Source: Hyalella azteca
Lineage: Eukaryota > Arthropoda > Malacostraca > Amphipoda > Hyalellidae
DNA: 64,000 nt
Direction: 5' to 3'
NCBI RefSeq assembly: GCF_000764305.2
Contig: NW_025934994.1
Span: 62,001 to 126,000, forward strand
Shown: positions 35,701 to 44,565 of the stretch, in pieces
Numbering within the stretch: position 1 is the stretch's first letter
Layout: every line of letters starts with the position of its first letter
Position numbers and translations under genes: made by a program
Notes under the pieces: model-generated
What the model saw: the letters and a program-made list of their open reading frames with translations, nothing else
Database searches by the model: none
What the model was told of the DNA's origin: nothing

Positions 35701-38700
35701 TTTTTGCACTTCTTGCAGCAGCTTCTGGATCTTGTCGATCTTGCCCCCAAAGAGTTGGAAGAGTGTTTTTACCGCTACAAGTTGGGTCACTTTTTTGATC
35801 GACGAAATCCTCTGAGTTCTCAGGTATACTTCTGCATTCTCCAGCAGATGGCGGAGATTGTCCACTGTCGTTTTCTAGATCCGGGTTTTTGTGACCTATT
35901 TCTAAAATATCTTGAGACTTAGTAATACCTAGAAGCTCTAGTTCTTTACTATCTAGTGTGTCACTATTTAGGACGGTGCTCTCGCGATCTACAGCTTGTG
36001 TTTTGTCGGGCCTGTTTATGTTAACATTTTTAGATCTGTCGCCGTTCAAGGGACGCAGATCGCATGATCCTTCTTCCGTGATGGCATACTTGAAATAATA
36101 GCGATGCCCATCCAGACGACAAGGAGCACAAACCGAGCTCTTCGTCTTGACCTTTCGTCGGAACACGAACTCGCTTATTCCTTCAATGGCTCCGCCCATG
36201 AAATATCTTAAAGGTTCACGATTGGTATAGAAATGTAAAGAAAGTTGTCCTCCTTGGCGATTGCAGAGCAGAGTTGGCACGTCGTTTTTAGTTGATAATT
36301 GATTAGCTTGGTCCGGAGCTTGCTGAAGAATGTCTAGTACTCCCGTGAGGTTTGTGAGGAAGCCTTCGAGGTTGTATCCTAAGCTAGATAAAGGCTTTCT
36401 GTAGAGAAGCTCGCACTCCATAGCGAACCTCCTGCCAAACTCGCTCATAAAATCTTCTTCTGATATCTCTGTGGATTAAAAATATAACGTCAAACAAATT
36501 AACTACCGCTTTCAAATTCAAGAAATTAGCTTTTGATTCTGAAAAATCTGAAGAATTTCGTATCATGACAACGTTATGCAAAAAGATAATCGCTGCCAAA
36601 AATTTATGCAATCATAAGATTATCGCTGCCGAAACATCAAATGCTATGTGAGCTGAACGGCATCAGCTTAACAGAAGCTTACCAAGCTGTTAGGAAAGTG
36701 AAAGCAACATGTCACTTACCGAGCTGTTTGGAGAGTGACAGCAACATAACACTTACCGAGCTGTTTGGAAAGTGACAGCAACACGTAACTTACCGAGCTG
36801 TTTGGAGAGTGACAGCAACATGTCACTTACCGAGCTGTTTGGAGAGTGACAGCAACAAAACATGTCGTCAACTTACCGAGCTGTTTGGAGAGTGACATCA
36901 ACATGTCGTCAACTTACCGAGCTGTTTGGAGAGTGACATCAACATGTCGTCAATGTGCCAGTCGTCGTAATCCTTTAATCCATCCGCAACGATGCTTAGT
37001 TTCCGTCTGAAACACATCGTGTGAGAATTATCACTTTCGAACTCACAGCAAAAATTAAGTTACACAAGAAAACAGGAGTGGTTGCTGAACGTGATCAAAT
37101 TATTTGAGATTGATACTAGATATATAATGTCAGTTCATCTAACAAACGTTGTTATTACTCATTTATGACGTTAAACTGTTACTCTGTTTCGTAATGCTCA
37201 GGAATTTATCATCGTTTAATATCATTAATATCATTTATCATTAATTAATAAAATTATTAATACATATTAATTAATAAAATATTACAGTAGGAACATCCAT
37301 AAAAAATTAACACATTTAGAAATGACTTCACTTATATTCCCAATTTAACAGCCCATTATATATATTTTAATGAAGGTTTTGCTTGCAGCATAGACTGAAT
37401 ATAAAAACGCAGGACACTCAAAATTAGGATTAATAAATATACTCATGATATCTTGCTTTCCGGATAAGTTTAAATTAACTTCATTACTTTTTAAATGTTA
37501 AATTGCAAAATCATACAAGTTCTCGAGGCAGACCAGCTTTCCTGTTACCATGAAGATGCATCGGTAAGTGAGGAAGATACCCAATATCAAGAGCATATAT
37601 TTACTCCAGGAAGCGACTCTCTTTTGGTTTTATTCACACTTTTGCTTCTCAGATATTGTTGGCTTCGTAAAGCCTCAACATTTTTGATGATTTATGCAGA
37701 GAGAACGTCGCAACATGGCTCTAGTTCACAACATGAATTTAACATTTCAAAATGTTAAGGTCACAACATCGATGAATTCACAACTTTTCTTAGTATAGAC
37801 GCCGCATATTAATAACTTAGACGAGTTCATGCCGCCTTGTAGGAAACTCTATACCAATCCAGAGCAAGGAAATTCGCACTAATTTTGATGAAGACATTTT
37901 GAAACCTCCCTGATGAAATTAACTAAGAATATCAAGAAATATATTTATTTTATGATGAGCTTGTCGTGACGAAGGTCTGAATAATCAGTGTTTCGTTGGG
38001 GCCCCGACGAAATGGAAATTGTTATTTCTGACATTAAAGAAAACGTTTTAACTTTGTATTAGGAATTGAGTCCCCATGATTAATTATTTCGAAAATCTCA
38101 GCAACGAATTTCGGAGTTGATATAGAAGTATACTTACTAGCTTCCTGCAGTCGCTTGCAGAGAAAATGGGTAAGTAAGTACCCATTTTCTCTGTAAATGA
38201 GTAAGTTTCTAACAGGGTTCAACTAGATCAGGGTTCAACTAGATCTCACTAATAAACGCAAATATATACGCCACAGTTGATTCAACGCAGTTTGTTACAA
38301 ACTAAGCAATTTCTTATAGATATCTACGATTAATTATATAATTTTAGGCATTGTACGAGTTGATACAGATCATGGATGATTAATCCCAATAATATTGATG
38401 AGAAATGGGCAGCATGAAGCCTCAGTGATGAGAATGTTGGACTTAGTAGCGCATACTGAGATCTTTTATAATGTCGTACGTGACCCACATCAAAACATTG
38501 CGTTTGTGTTGGAACCTGATTACTTTTGTGTTGTATTTTTATTTATTTAATTTCTTCTTAATTTATTTCTAATTGAATTTTTTGACCTGTAGAGTTTCAA
38601 AAATGTACTCATAACCTACGAGTCATTGTTACGAGTGGACTCTCCACATGACCTACCTCAGGTTCTTCATCTCAGTGTCGCCGGCACTGAGCATTTTATC

Positions 38701-40664
38701 CAGCGCCTGGAGCACCACATCCGCCTGCACCGGGGCAATAATTGTTACTTCACAACAATTTATTTATGCTGCATATAACTGCTCATAATTATGGAAATGA
38801 CATGTTAAATTAAGACAAATCAATCTCCTCATGCTCATGTGTCTCAATCAACTCATGTGTCTCAATCTGCTCATGTGTCTCAATCAACTCATGTGTCTCA
38901 ATCTGCTCATGTGTCTCAATCTGCTCCTGTGTCTCAATCTGCTCATGTGTCTCAATCTGTTCATGTGTCTCAATCTGCTCATGTGTCTCAAATCTGCTCA
39001 TATGTGTCTCAATGGTTTCTTTCAGTAACGATCTTGGCAATACTTATTTTTAATGCATTTGAATGTTTCAATAAATGATTTGATTCCTATAATTCAAAAG
39101 TGTACATATTCTACCTCGATGGTAATATTTCAATAATGAAAAATAACGAAAATTTATCGATGTATTGTGAAGCAACCTATTTGATTCTTGCCAAATATAG
39201 GAACGAAAGCCTACATCACAATAGAGTAAATGAATAATTAACAAAAATTGTAATAGAAGAAGAATTAGAAACATAAAACTGATTTTTTATTTTGACGGGA
39301 TTCAATCCTACGTTTCATCTTTATTTGCAGCATACATTAAATTGAAGTGAAATTAGTTAGAATACCAAAATTGCCTTCGAAAACTTGAAAGCAAATAAAA
39401 TTCTATTGTGTGGTAAAGTTTGTACAAGATTATTATCAAACTCTCGCATTTGGCAAAAAAATTGTGCGTTACCTGACGATATAAATTCTTCATTATAGAA
39501 AAATTCAACAGTCATTCCTTTATAAAAATTGGCAAGCTGCTCTTTAATAAAAGACCCTACAAGCTACCTGTAGGGAAAGAATCATTACTCTAACGCATCA
39601 CGATCCTGAAATTGATGATATTGAGGTTTACGATTCCGAATAAAATTATTTGAGTATGTGTGTGTGAGTATGTGTGTATGTGTGTGTGAGTATTTGAGTG
39701 TGTGTGCGTGGGTGCATGTGAAACCTGCGCTCGAGAATGACATCGCTTTTTCAAAGAGTACTATGCGAATAGCTGAAATGAAATTTCATTAAGGTTATAA
39801 GCTGCTTTAAATATTAACGAGGCTGGAAATATTTGAAAAAGTCATAATTAATCGATTACATGACTTTCTTATTCACATGCTTATTCTTGACTTTCTTATT
39901 CACACTGCATCAGTAAGGCAACTTGTAATTCAACTGAATTTGAAACATCCACGATATTCGCTATGCATTTGTCAAATGATGACGAAGTAAATCTATGATA
40001 ATTCTGTAAAAAGCGTTTTCTGTAAAAAAATAAAGATTCCAAAAAGCCTTACGAAAGTAAAAAAAACAATATATAGGACAAAAATAAACTGCCAACTCAC
40101 CGGAATAGTGATGAAGCTCCAGACCGCCTCCGTCAGGTTCTTCAGGCTCAATGGCTCCTTGGGATCGAGAGGCAGTTTGGGAGTGAGCAATAAAGGCCGA
40201 TCGTCGCTGCCTCTCGAGCGGCGGCAAGGCCTTGAGGAACGAACACCTCCAGCCTCGTTATTTGCGATACGAGAAGGGGATACTGATCGACTAGTGCGGC
40301 CGGGATCAGGATTGTTTAACTGCTGCGAGAAGGAATGCACTCTCTGCTGAACGACCCCCAGTCCATTAACTGTTTTTAGATGTTCCAAAGATGGACCGCG
40401 CTCCCATACAATGCGAGGAGCAGCGTCTCTCGTAACTGTTGTGTCGAGACCAAAAGAACTCGAGCAAAATGACGGTGACGAAAATGAACCTCGCTGTTGT
40501 GTTCTAGGATCGGTGAGACTGACTGAAGTTTTTCTAGATTCGCTAGATGGGTAGTCCGCCTTGACATTGCTGGGGCAGTTTTTGTCTTGAGCTGAATCCT
40601 TGATGTCCTCGGTGGGTTCTCGGGGCGAATTTTGAGAATAAAAAGCTCCAAATGGGCATGCCAT
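23573..40664 (-). CDS. GUCY1A-like (Gyc-alpha-99B type): Soluble guanylate cyclase alpha subunit (11 coding exons, 923 aa)
   Basis: Alpha subunit of the cytosolic heterodimer that converts GTP to cGMP on NO binding; the haem sits on the beta partner. Coding exons: 40664-40101, 38724-38657, 37006-36918, 36468-35516, 34522-34358, 33458-33279, 30886-30748, 29983-29817, 25618-25475, 24197-24043, 23720-23573. All introns are GT-AG, all phases agree, and the sum is 2772 nt. Domains: variable Ser/Arg/Pro-rich N-terminus (1-170), H-NOX-like region (about 175-370), unusual acidic insertion (about 371-530), PAS-like region (530-670), signalling helix (674-715), cyclase domain (721-905). Metal-ligand Asp are D737 in LFSDIVGF and D772 in [15 protein letters not shown] and [12 protein letters not shown] are further class III cyclase signatures. 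GEQSRAQ and the short ELKGQM stretch favour alpha over beta. The usual family length is about 680-700 aa, so this one is long. An in-frame TAA precedes the ATG, whose context (A at -3, G at +4) is good. Confidence 0.93.
23950..24042 (-). repeat. Degenerate short repeats at the exon 10 donor
   Basis: The plus-strand words GAGTCTCTCACT, GAGTCTCTCACTG and TAGTCTCACTG follow one another on the intron side of the exon 10 donor. They look like decayed copies of the donor neighbourhood. Confidence 0.5.
24043..24197 (-). CDS. sGC alpha exon 10, catalytic domain (residues 824-875)
   Basis: 155 nt. Encodes [37 protein letters not shown] and RINVSPTTY plus two bases of E875. Acceptor is ttccAG/ATG and donor [14 protein letters not shown] and the following Asn-rich strand belong to the dimer interface and nucleotide pocket. 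The first 14 coding bases and their acceptor are repeated upstream four times at 106-115 bp spacing. Confidence 0.93.
24184..24640 (-). repeat. 106-115 bp tandem repeat carrying the exon 10 splice acceptor (5 copies)
   Basis: The motif AGACCGATGCGCATCTG (plus strand), which spans the beginning of exon 10 and its AG, starts at 24184 (real exon) and recurs at 24290, 24405, 24511 and 24619 with decay. The rest of each unit is AT-rich intron ending in CATGATGCCATAATAC. Units stay largely open in one frame (a 130-codon run), but an in-frame TGA at 24258-24260 blocks in-frame use of the upstream acceptors. Confidence 0.9.
25198..25227. repeat. Perfect 12-bp hairpin in intron 9 region
   Basis: TTGTCGTCTCCT, six-base loop, AGGAGACGACAA: a perfect inverted repeat of mixed composition, directly after three copies of AATAAACATC. 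Function unknown. Confidence 0.8.
25362..25474. repeat. 16-bp tandem repeat abutting the exon 9 donor
   Basis: CATCATCAACAAGAAC and variants repeat about seven times and end within a few bases of the exon 9 splice donor. Unlike the other arrays they do not include coding sequence. Confidence 0.8.
25475..25618 (-). CDS. sGC alpha exon 9, catalytic domain (residues 776-823)
   Basis: 144 nt, phase 0 both ends, acceptor ggccAG and donor GTAGGT. Encodes [20 protein letters not shown] and the helix ending [16 protein letters not shown] is the universal class III cyclase signature. A 16-bp repeat array begins within a few bases of the donor on the intron side. Confidence 0.93.
26190..26354 (+). CDS. 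Candidate internal exon on the opposite strand of sGC alpha intron 8
   Basis: 165 nt with acceptor taccAG and near-consensus donor AAA/GTAAGTA. The open frame reads [20 protein letters not shown], then [20 protein letters not shown], then a short end. The pattern VPV....DI.L.WQS...Y is loosely like WIF domains (RYK/derailed), but too short to claim. No partner exon was found in phase nearby. If real, it belongs to a gene nested in, and antisense to, the cyclase gene. Confidence 0.3.
26440..26474. repeat. (AAT)n microsatellite
   Basis: About eleven AAT units in sGC alpha intron 8. Confidence 0.9.
29817..29983 (-). CDS. sGC alpha exon 8, catalytic core with metal Asp residues (720-775)
   Basis: 167 nt, acceptor aaacAG, donor GTGGGG. 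Encodes [20 protein letters not shown], then [20 protein letters not shown], then [15 protein letters not shown]. The two Asp (residues 737 and 772) correspond to the divalent-metal ligands that the alpha subunit contributes to the shared active site. No key residue of this segment is missing. Confidence 0.95.
30281..30346 (+). CDS. Candidate terminal exon antisense in sGC alpha intron 7
   Basis: After a convincing acceptor (tcatatcgtacAG) the frame reads [21 protein letters not shown], then TAA. Composition and GC content are unlike the surrounding AT-rich intron. It would be the last 21 residues of an unknown protein; no upstream exon was recognised. Confidence 0.3.
   Translation, partial: AFKYETTDEILARVSDRLNID
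30748..30886 (-). CDS. sGC alpha exon 7, signalling helix (residues 674-720)
   Basis: 139 nt, acceptor tttacAG, donor GTAAGC. Encodes [20 protein letters not shown] and the charged continuation ending [12 protein letters not shown] plus the first base of G720. This is the coiled-coil linker that couples the sensor half to the cyclase half and mediates alpha-beta pairing. The upstream intron carries a 27-bp minisatellite beginning about 230 bp away. Confidence 0.92.
31116..31725. repeat. 27-bp minisatellite in sGC alpha intron 6
   Basis: About 22 copies of TGCAGGGACGAAATGTACCT plus AGTTCTG, with some 26-bp units. Because 27 is a multiple of three, an 86-codon plus-strand frame with a nine-residue repeat results; I regard that as a consequence of the period, not as a gene. 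The array starts about 230 bp upstream of exon 7. Confidence 0.9.
32060..32346 (-). pseudogene. Coding-like relic with one internal TGA in sGC alpha intron 6
   Basis: Minus-strand frame from a possible acceptor (ataatgcAG) through [31 protein letters not shown], a TGA at 32249-32251, then [20 protein letters not shown] and [18 protein letters not shown] text ([20 protein letters not shown]) to TAG at 32060. The Tyr-rich tail resembles cytoplasmic tails of receptor kinases in style only. Same strand as the cyclase gene but not part of its conserved protein. Either a decayed gene fragment or chance. Confidence 0.35.
33279..33458 (-). CDS. sGC alpha exon 6 (residues 614-673)
   Basis: 180 nt, phase 0 at both ends. 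Starts [14 protein letters not shown] and contains [32 protein letters not shown] and GEQSRAQ, the most conserved part of the PAS-to-helix region. Donor is CAG/GTAATC. The acceptor (gcccAG/CCC) and the first ~25 coding bases are repeated seven more times upstream with an exact 56-bp period. Because each unit contains an in-frame stop, only the acceptor at 33459-33460 gives the full protein. Confidence 0.92.
33436..33872 (-). repeat. 56-bp minisatellite carrying the exon 6 splice acceptor (8 copies)
   Basis: The string ATCTGACCC (plus strand) or a close variant starts at 33436 (real exon), then at 33492, 33548, 33604, 33660, 33716, 33772 and 33828: eight copies with an invariant 56-bp spacing. 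Each contains the reverse complement of CAG/CCCATGGAGCTGAAGG, i.e. acceptor plus the codons PMELKG. The rest of each unit, derived from intron, contains stops in the exon frame. Confidence 0.95.
34358..34522 (-). CDS. sGC alpha exon 5 (residues 559-613)
   Basis: 165 nt, phase 0 at both ends, acceptor gtggcAG and donor GTGAGC. It encodes [22 protein letters not shown], and [15 protein letters not shown], matching the EYFEILTP / IMTMLNMQFVV section of the PAS-like region in alpha subunits. The exon ends KRKVE and joins PMELKGQM of exon 6. Confidence 0.88.
35516..36468 (-). CDS. sGC alpha exon 4 (residues 241-558), large exon with acidic insertion
   Basis: 953 nt, opening after acceptor ccacAG and closing at ...IGTALVQ before donor GTCAGA. 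The first ~125 residues ([12 protein letters not shown], then [17 protein letters not shown], then a strand-rich section) match the H-NOX-like half of alpha subunits. Residues ~371-530 are a polar, acidic, Ser/Asp/Glu-rich stretch without obvious counterpart in vertebrate alpha subunits. From [14 protein letters not shown] (~531) onward the conserved PAS-like region begins. The insertion lies inside one uninterrupted exon, so it is not a gene-model artefact of retained intron unless a cryptic intron has been missed. Confidence 0.9.
36660..36950 (-). repeat. 37-46 bp minisatellite carrying the exon 3 splice donor (7 copies)
   Basis: CTTACCGAGCTGTTTGGAGA (plus strand), the reverse complement of the exon 3 end plus GTAAG, occurs seven times including the real one. 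Spacings are 41, 46 and then 37 bp; the copy farthest from the exon is degenerate. Every copy except the farthest keeps CTCG/GTAAG intact. Confidence 0.93.
36918..37006 (-). CDS. sGC alpha exon 3 (residues 211-241)
   Basis: 89-nt exon with acceptor gtttcAG and donor GTAAGT. It begins with the last base of R211, then [17 protein letters not shown], then [12 protein letters not shown], and ends with the first base of E241. The last ~30 nt and the donor are reiterated six more times just downstream (see the repeat at 36660-36950). Only the first donor keeps the frame open, because the next reading into the repeat meets TGA within seven codons. Confidence 0.85.
38657..38724 (-). CDS. sGC alpha exon 2 (residues 189-211, first part of R211)
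   Basis: 68-nt exon between acceptor gtgcAG and donor GTAGGT. It encodes [12 protein letters not shown] followed by [10 protein letters not shown] and two bases of an Arg codon that exon 3 completes. The helical pattern continues the segment begun in exon 1. An 18-bp minisatellite lies about 105 bp upstream in the intron. The exon is too short for ORF finders and was placed by splice phase and homology. Confidence 0.82.
38829..39011. repeat. 18-bp minisatellite in sGC alpha intron 1
   Basis: About ten units of CATGTGTCTCAATCTGCT and variants. The period gives long open frames on both strands with hexapeptide repeats, which are not considered coding. It lies about 105 bp from the exon 2 acceptor. 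Confidence 0.9.
39652..39722. repeat. (TG)n microsatellite in sGC alpha intron 1
   Basis: Imperfect TGTG runs interrupted by AGTA and ATG. Confidence 0.85.
40101..40664 (-). CDS. sGC alpha exon 1 (residues 1-188, start codon)
   Basis: Starts with MACPFGAF and ends phase 0 at ...WSFITIP before donor GTGAGT. An in-frame TAA lies upstream of the ATG, so translation is unlikely to begin in an earlier exon, although untranslated exons may exist. Residues 1-165 are low complexity and rich in Ser, Arg, Pro, Gln and Asn. The end ([13 protein letters not shown]) aligns with the segment preceding the H-NOX region of alpha subunits. The reading frame continues past the donor into the intron for about 36 codons, so a retained intron would add an unrelated hydrophobic tail. 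Confidence 0.88.
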
Positions 40665-41644
40665 TTTTGAACTACTTTCCTACGAGTGAGGTTTTACTTT
40701 GCAGGCCGTTATTATGGTCTAGATATCACTGGAGGGTTAACTTAGTTCGGTGCACAAAACGACGTAAAAGGGAGATTTCTTACATATAACATGAAAAATC
40801 GTTACGAAATTTTCAATGAAGTACATTGCACAGCAAATTTTAATATTCTTACCGATGCTTTGAAATTTCATACGGGTATTATGCTCTCTACAATCATAAT
40901 AAACATGACAAAAATAACAAGGAATAACTCTAATTAACCGTTTGATAATTCCTGTGTGATGCTTTCCCGTTATGCATAATTTCTAAGCACACAATAAATT
41001 TAGAGAAAGAAAGAAAATTAATTGATTTGATCTTAGTTTACTAATCACTCGCGATATCTGGAGTGATGGCTCAAAATCAACAAACAACATCATGTGTGAA
41101 CATTGCGATTCCAGGAAGTGAGTCAATCTACCTCTATCGTTGAAACGTTGAGACTATAATAGAGCCAGCAAACTTTCCTTCGTGTTAGAAATATTAATAT
41201 GCGTTTAAATTGTACTTCTTAAAAACCAGACTTCTATAGAGGCCGGTGTCTCCGATGTTATACATGTACAATGAATTTATTATTATATTTTTAAATATTA
41301 AAAATGCGCTTTTTTAATTTTTTTTTCTTCTGTCAATTGATTCAAGCATTGCCTCCGACTTTACGCAAGTGTGCAAAATTTCAGATCGATTGGACATGTA
41401 TAAGTTGTTAAATATTGATTATAAGATTTGTGGCAGACTGTCAAAAACCAAGATGTGAAGTTAATTAAAAAGAAGTATGGTAATAAATTGGAAGCCGATT
41501 CGTATCCAGAATGTCACATTTATTAACAGTTACATTGATAGTCTATATTGATAAAATCATATTACTCCCAGTAAATTTTACAGCATCTTGCTATCTTCAA
41601 TAACCTTTTATCGAATATGAAATAATTTTGTTCGTAATTGATAG
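40665..41644. other. 5' flank of the cyclase gene
   Basis: Should contain the transcription start and promoter of sGC alpha; no TATA box or initiator can be singled out with confidence. Confidence 0.5.
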
Positions 41645-41683
41645 GAAGTTGGAGACGATATGGCTGCACTGTATGTACCGAAT
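41645..41683 (+). CDS. Candidate microexon, unknown product
   Basis: 39 nt between tgatAG and donor GTAAGT; one frame gives KLETIWLHCMYR with two bases left over, which fits the one-base start of the 43055 candidate. Very weak alone. Confidence 0.18.
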
Positions 41684-43054
41684 GTAAGTTTTAAAACAAT
41701 TAACAATAATCTTATCAAACATTGAATTAAAAGGAATTTAAAAATTTTCCATTACTATGAACACACTCTCCGGAAATTTAACTGAAAATTAAAATAAAAA
41801 GAATATTTTTGACATCAGGGATGTTAAGGATAATCATCTTCCAGCTAGTGAGCAAAAAATTAACGATATATTCTTAACACGGTGATATGCAAGGAAATAT
41901 TTTATTTATTTTTAACTACCGCGATGATGCCGATGATAAGTATTGCAACTATCGTTACCTTCCTCGATGATAATTACTGAGGTATTCTAATCAAACCCGC
42001 AGGCGCAATACGCTTTGTTCTCAATGAATCCTAAAACCTTTGACGGAGCAGTAAAATTCACATGAAAGCGATCTCCTCACGATTGAAATTCTAGTCATTG
42101 TACCAAATAGAATTCCCCGCACTGAACCAGAGAATTGACACAGAAGTTATTTCTCACGCTCTGTATAGAATTAGCTAACACAAAGGATAGACTTGATTAT
42201 ATACTGAACATTTTTCAGCATCAATGGGGACCTTACGCAGATAACAACTTGTGTGATTCAGAACCTGAAATAGTGGAGGGAGTAAACTTATTCATTTCTG
42301 ACGAGTTTTTTTTTTGTTATAGATTCTTTCGTTAAACAAGCGGGCGCAGCCAAGTGAAGTTCGACGAAAAAATGCTAAATGAATATTTTAATATGAACAT
42401 AATTGCAAGTTAGGCCGGAGTTGCTCGATAATTCTTGACACTTTGGTATCCCGTTATTCATAGTTTGAAACTAATGAATGCTAATTGCATAGAAATGTGT
42501 TCAAACTCGTCTCTCACTTTTACGGTAAACATGATATTCCACTTAACTCTCATTTCAAAATTTGCAAAACTAATTTACCATCAATAACCGTCTCTTTTGT
42601 TGAATTTACATGTACTGAAAGTACATCACTTTACGTCTCTGAATGGAAGTATGGGTCACATTGTCTAAATAGAGATACATTTTTTTATACACAGCACAAG
42701 CGGAATGTGGATATAGCAATAATAGCGATTTCGATCAGCCGAACATTTCATTGTGCTCGTCTATTTCTTTCAAAATTTCAAACTTTGGACGTCAAATAGT
42801 CCCCCAATGTTTTCTTCAATATTCAGTGCTGAGAATAACTATTTCACTGCTACTTAGTTTTTTGTTTAGGTAATTTCTTTTATATTTCCATAGGAAGGAT
42901 CATTAGGCTAGGAGACCAACCTGCCCCGAGTCTCACACAACACAAAAAAAGTCAGCAAATAACCTCGCAAATGGCGCCTCATCAGATTTTAATAACAGTT
43001 CTGCCACGGCCGCACGCAAGTTATTAAATTCCCTTTAAAATAACTTCGTTTCAG

Positions 43055-43112
43055 ATCGACCGAGGCAAGCCTGATAAAGCAGGCTAGCGTGCCAAAATGG
43101 ATTTTATGCTAT
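43055..43112 (+). CDS. Candidate internal exon, unknown product (19 codons)
   Basis: Acceptor cgtttcAG and strong donor GTAAGT bracket STEASLIKQASVPKWILCY, preceded by one base of a split codon. It ends phase 0, matching the phase-0 start of the frame at 43191. Phase agreement and splice consensus are the evidence; the exon is too short to identify. A competing reading is a start exon (ATG in context GCCAAAATGG) that would be only five codons long. Confidence 0.28.
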
Positions 43113-43190
43113 GTAAGTATAAAATTTTCAATTAAGATTCGTTTATTGTAAATATAATGTTACCAATGATTGTAGGTTTATGATTGTTAG

Positions 43191-43457
43191 CAACAATTCG
43201 GTAGGTCTAAAGAACCTGGAAATCTTTTTGTCGCTTCAACGACTCGGGCCGACAGCCCGAAAATTTCCTGGACGTCTTCCAGCGTCCAGAGGAGAATGAG
43301 ACCGAGGGAAACCCTCGAGCAATCATTGGAAATGTTCCCTCACCCACGCAGCGATTGGCGAGGGAAAGAAAAGCCCCAACCTCAGGGTAAGAGGGTGATG
43401 GACGATATCGCTGATATTTCTGTGATGGATAACTCGAGCTCGAGTACTGAAGGTTAA
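43191..43457 (+). CDS. Candidate terminal exon, unknown product (88 codons)
   Basis: Open frame after a possible acceptor (gttAG at 43189-43190) beginning QQFGRSKEPGNLFVASTTRA, passing RPRETLEQSLEMFPHPRSDW and ending VMDDIADISVMDNSSSSTEG before TAA. The stretch is markedly more GC-rich than its surroundings and reads like a polar, phosphorylatable C-terminal tail. An AATAAA follows at about 43780. All three forward frames are partly open here, which lowers confidence. I cannot name a family. It joins in phase to the candidate at 43055-43112. Confidence 0.35.
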   Translation, partial: QQFGRSKEPGNLFVASTTRADSPKISWTSSSVQRRMRPRETLEQSLEMFPHPRSDWRGKEKPQPQGKRVMDDIADISVMDNSSSSTEG

Positions 43458-44099
43458 TCAGGCTGATGAATCCCTCGGGATTTGTGATATAATGTAAATT
43501 CTGAGAATAATATGCAAATTGCATTTTTTTTTGATGAACTAAGTGCAGAAGAGATAGAGCCAGTAGAGCAGATCTTGGTGATAACAAGACAATTTTTTGT
43601 TGATTTTTGATCTTTATAATCAAATTCTGAGCCAACCTGAAGATACGAGTTCATTGTGATTACAAAATAATTAATTTGATTGAAATTGTAAGTTTGATCG
43701 TTGTCAAATAATTCCTCGTCCTACTCAACCAATCTGTAGAATCACTTCTCCTCTCTGCATTTATTCTTATTCATTCGAATAAAGTTGGAGGGAATTATTA
43801 AAATGTGGCAGAATTGCAAGTTTCACGGAGTTAATTAAAAGTTTTTGCAATATTCATTACTAAATAAGATTTGTTAGCTACCACAATATTAAATTAAAAG
43901 TGCGGTGCAAGTAAGTCGAAAGATGAGAACATATTAATTTCAAAATTTAAATTCAAAACCGGGGCCGGCACAGTTTTTATCCTTTATTCGAGCAGCGAAA
44001 TATATCAAGTTTTTTTGTCATTTTGTTTCACTATCACAGTGAGCACAAAATTACACAACATGTACAACAGCATATACGTTAGGAGTGTAAGGAGTTCAT

Positions 44100-44240
44100 A
44101 ACAACTCCAGCGCTGGTGGTATAGATTCCTAACAACTCCAGCGCTGGTGGTATAGATTCCTAACAACTCCAGCGCTGGTGGTATAGATTCCCAACAACTC
44201 CAGCGCTGGCGGTATAGATTCCCAACAACTCCAACGCTGG
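44100..44240. repeat. 31-bp minisatellite (5 copies)
   Basis: AACAACTCCAGCGCTGGTGG then TATAGATTCCT; each unit includes the palindrome CCAGCGCTGG. Confidence 0.93.
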
Positions 44241-44416
44241 TGTTAGGCAACTTCCCCCATTGCTGGGCGTTATGATAGAGCTAACCCGCGGCATGCGCGT
44301 TGAAGCTGCCGGCTTTATTCCTCAGGAGCGGATTAGTGTTTGTCGCAGTCTGTTTCTGCGGGCGATGTACCGAGGCTTAATCCAAATAGTCTCTCTAACG
44401 ACCTCGGGACTTACAG

Positions 44417-44563
44417 TGTCTAATCCACAAACACATCCCAACACAGCTCTTTATTATGTCTAATGCACAACACATACCAACACAGCTCTGTATTATGTCT
44501 AATGCACAACACATACCAACACAGCTCTGTATTATGTCTAATACACAACACATACCAACACAG
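44417..44563. repeat. 39-bp minisatellite (4 copies)
   Basis: GTCTAATGCACAACACATAC then CAACACAGCTCTGTATTAT. Ends abruptly at the N at 44564, where a different array begins. Confidence 0.92.
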
Positions 44564-44564
44564 N
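44564..44564. other. Single undetermined base (N) at a repeat junction
   Basis: The N sits exactly between the 39-bp array and the following 18-bp array; the true local length may be wrong. Confidence 0.95.
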
Positions 44565-44565
44565 G

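Noticed and set aside
38810..39078. Open frames on both strands with hexapeptide repeats
   Set aside because: A period of 18 bp keeps all frames open automatically; no flanking coding sequence or splice sites fit.
43207..43635. 142-codon minus-strand frame
   Set aside because: It overlaps the plus-strand candidate exon and extends into AT-rich sequence without coding character; regarded as a shadow.
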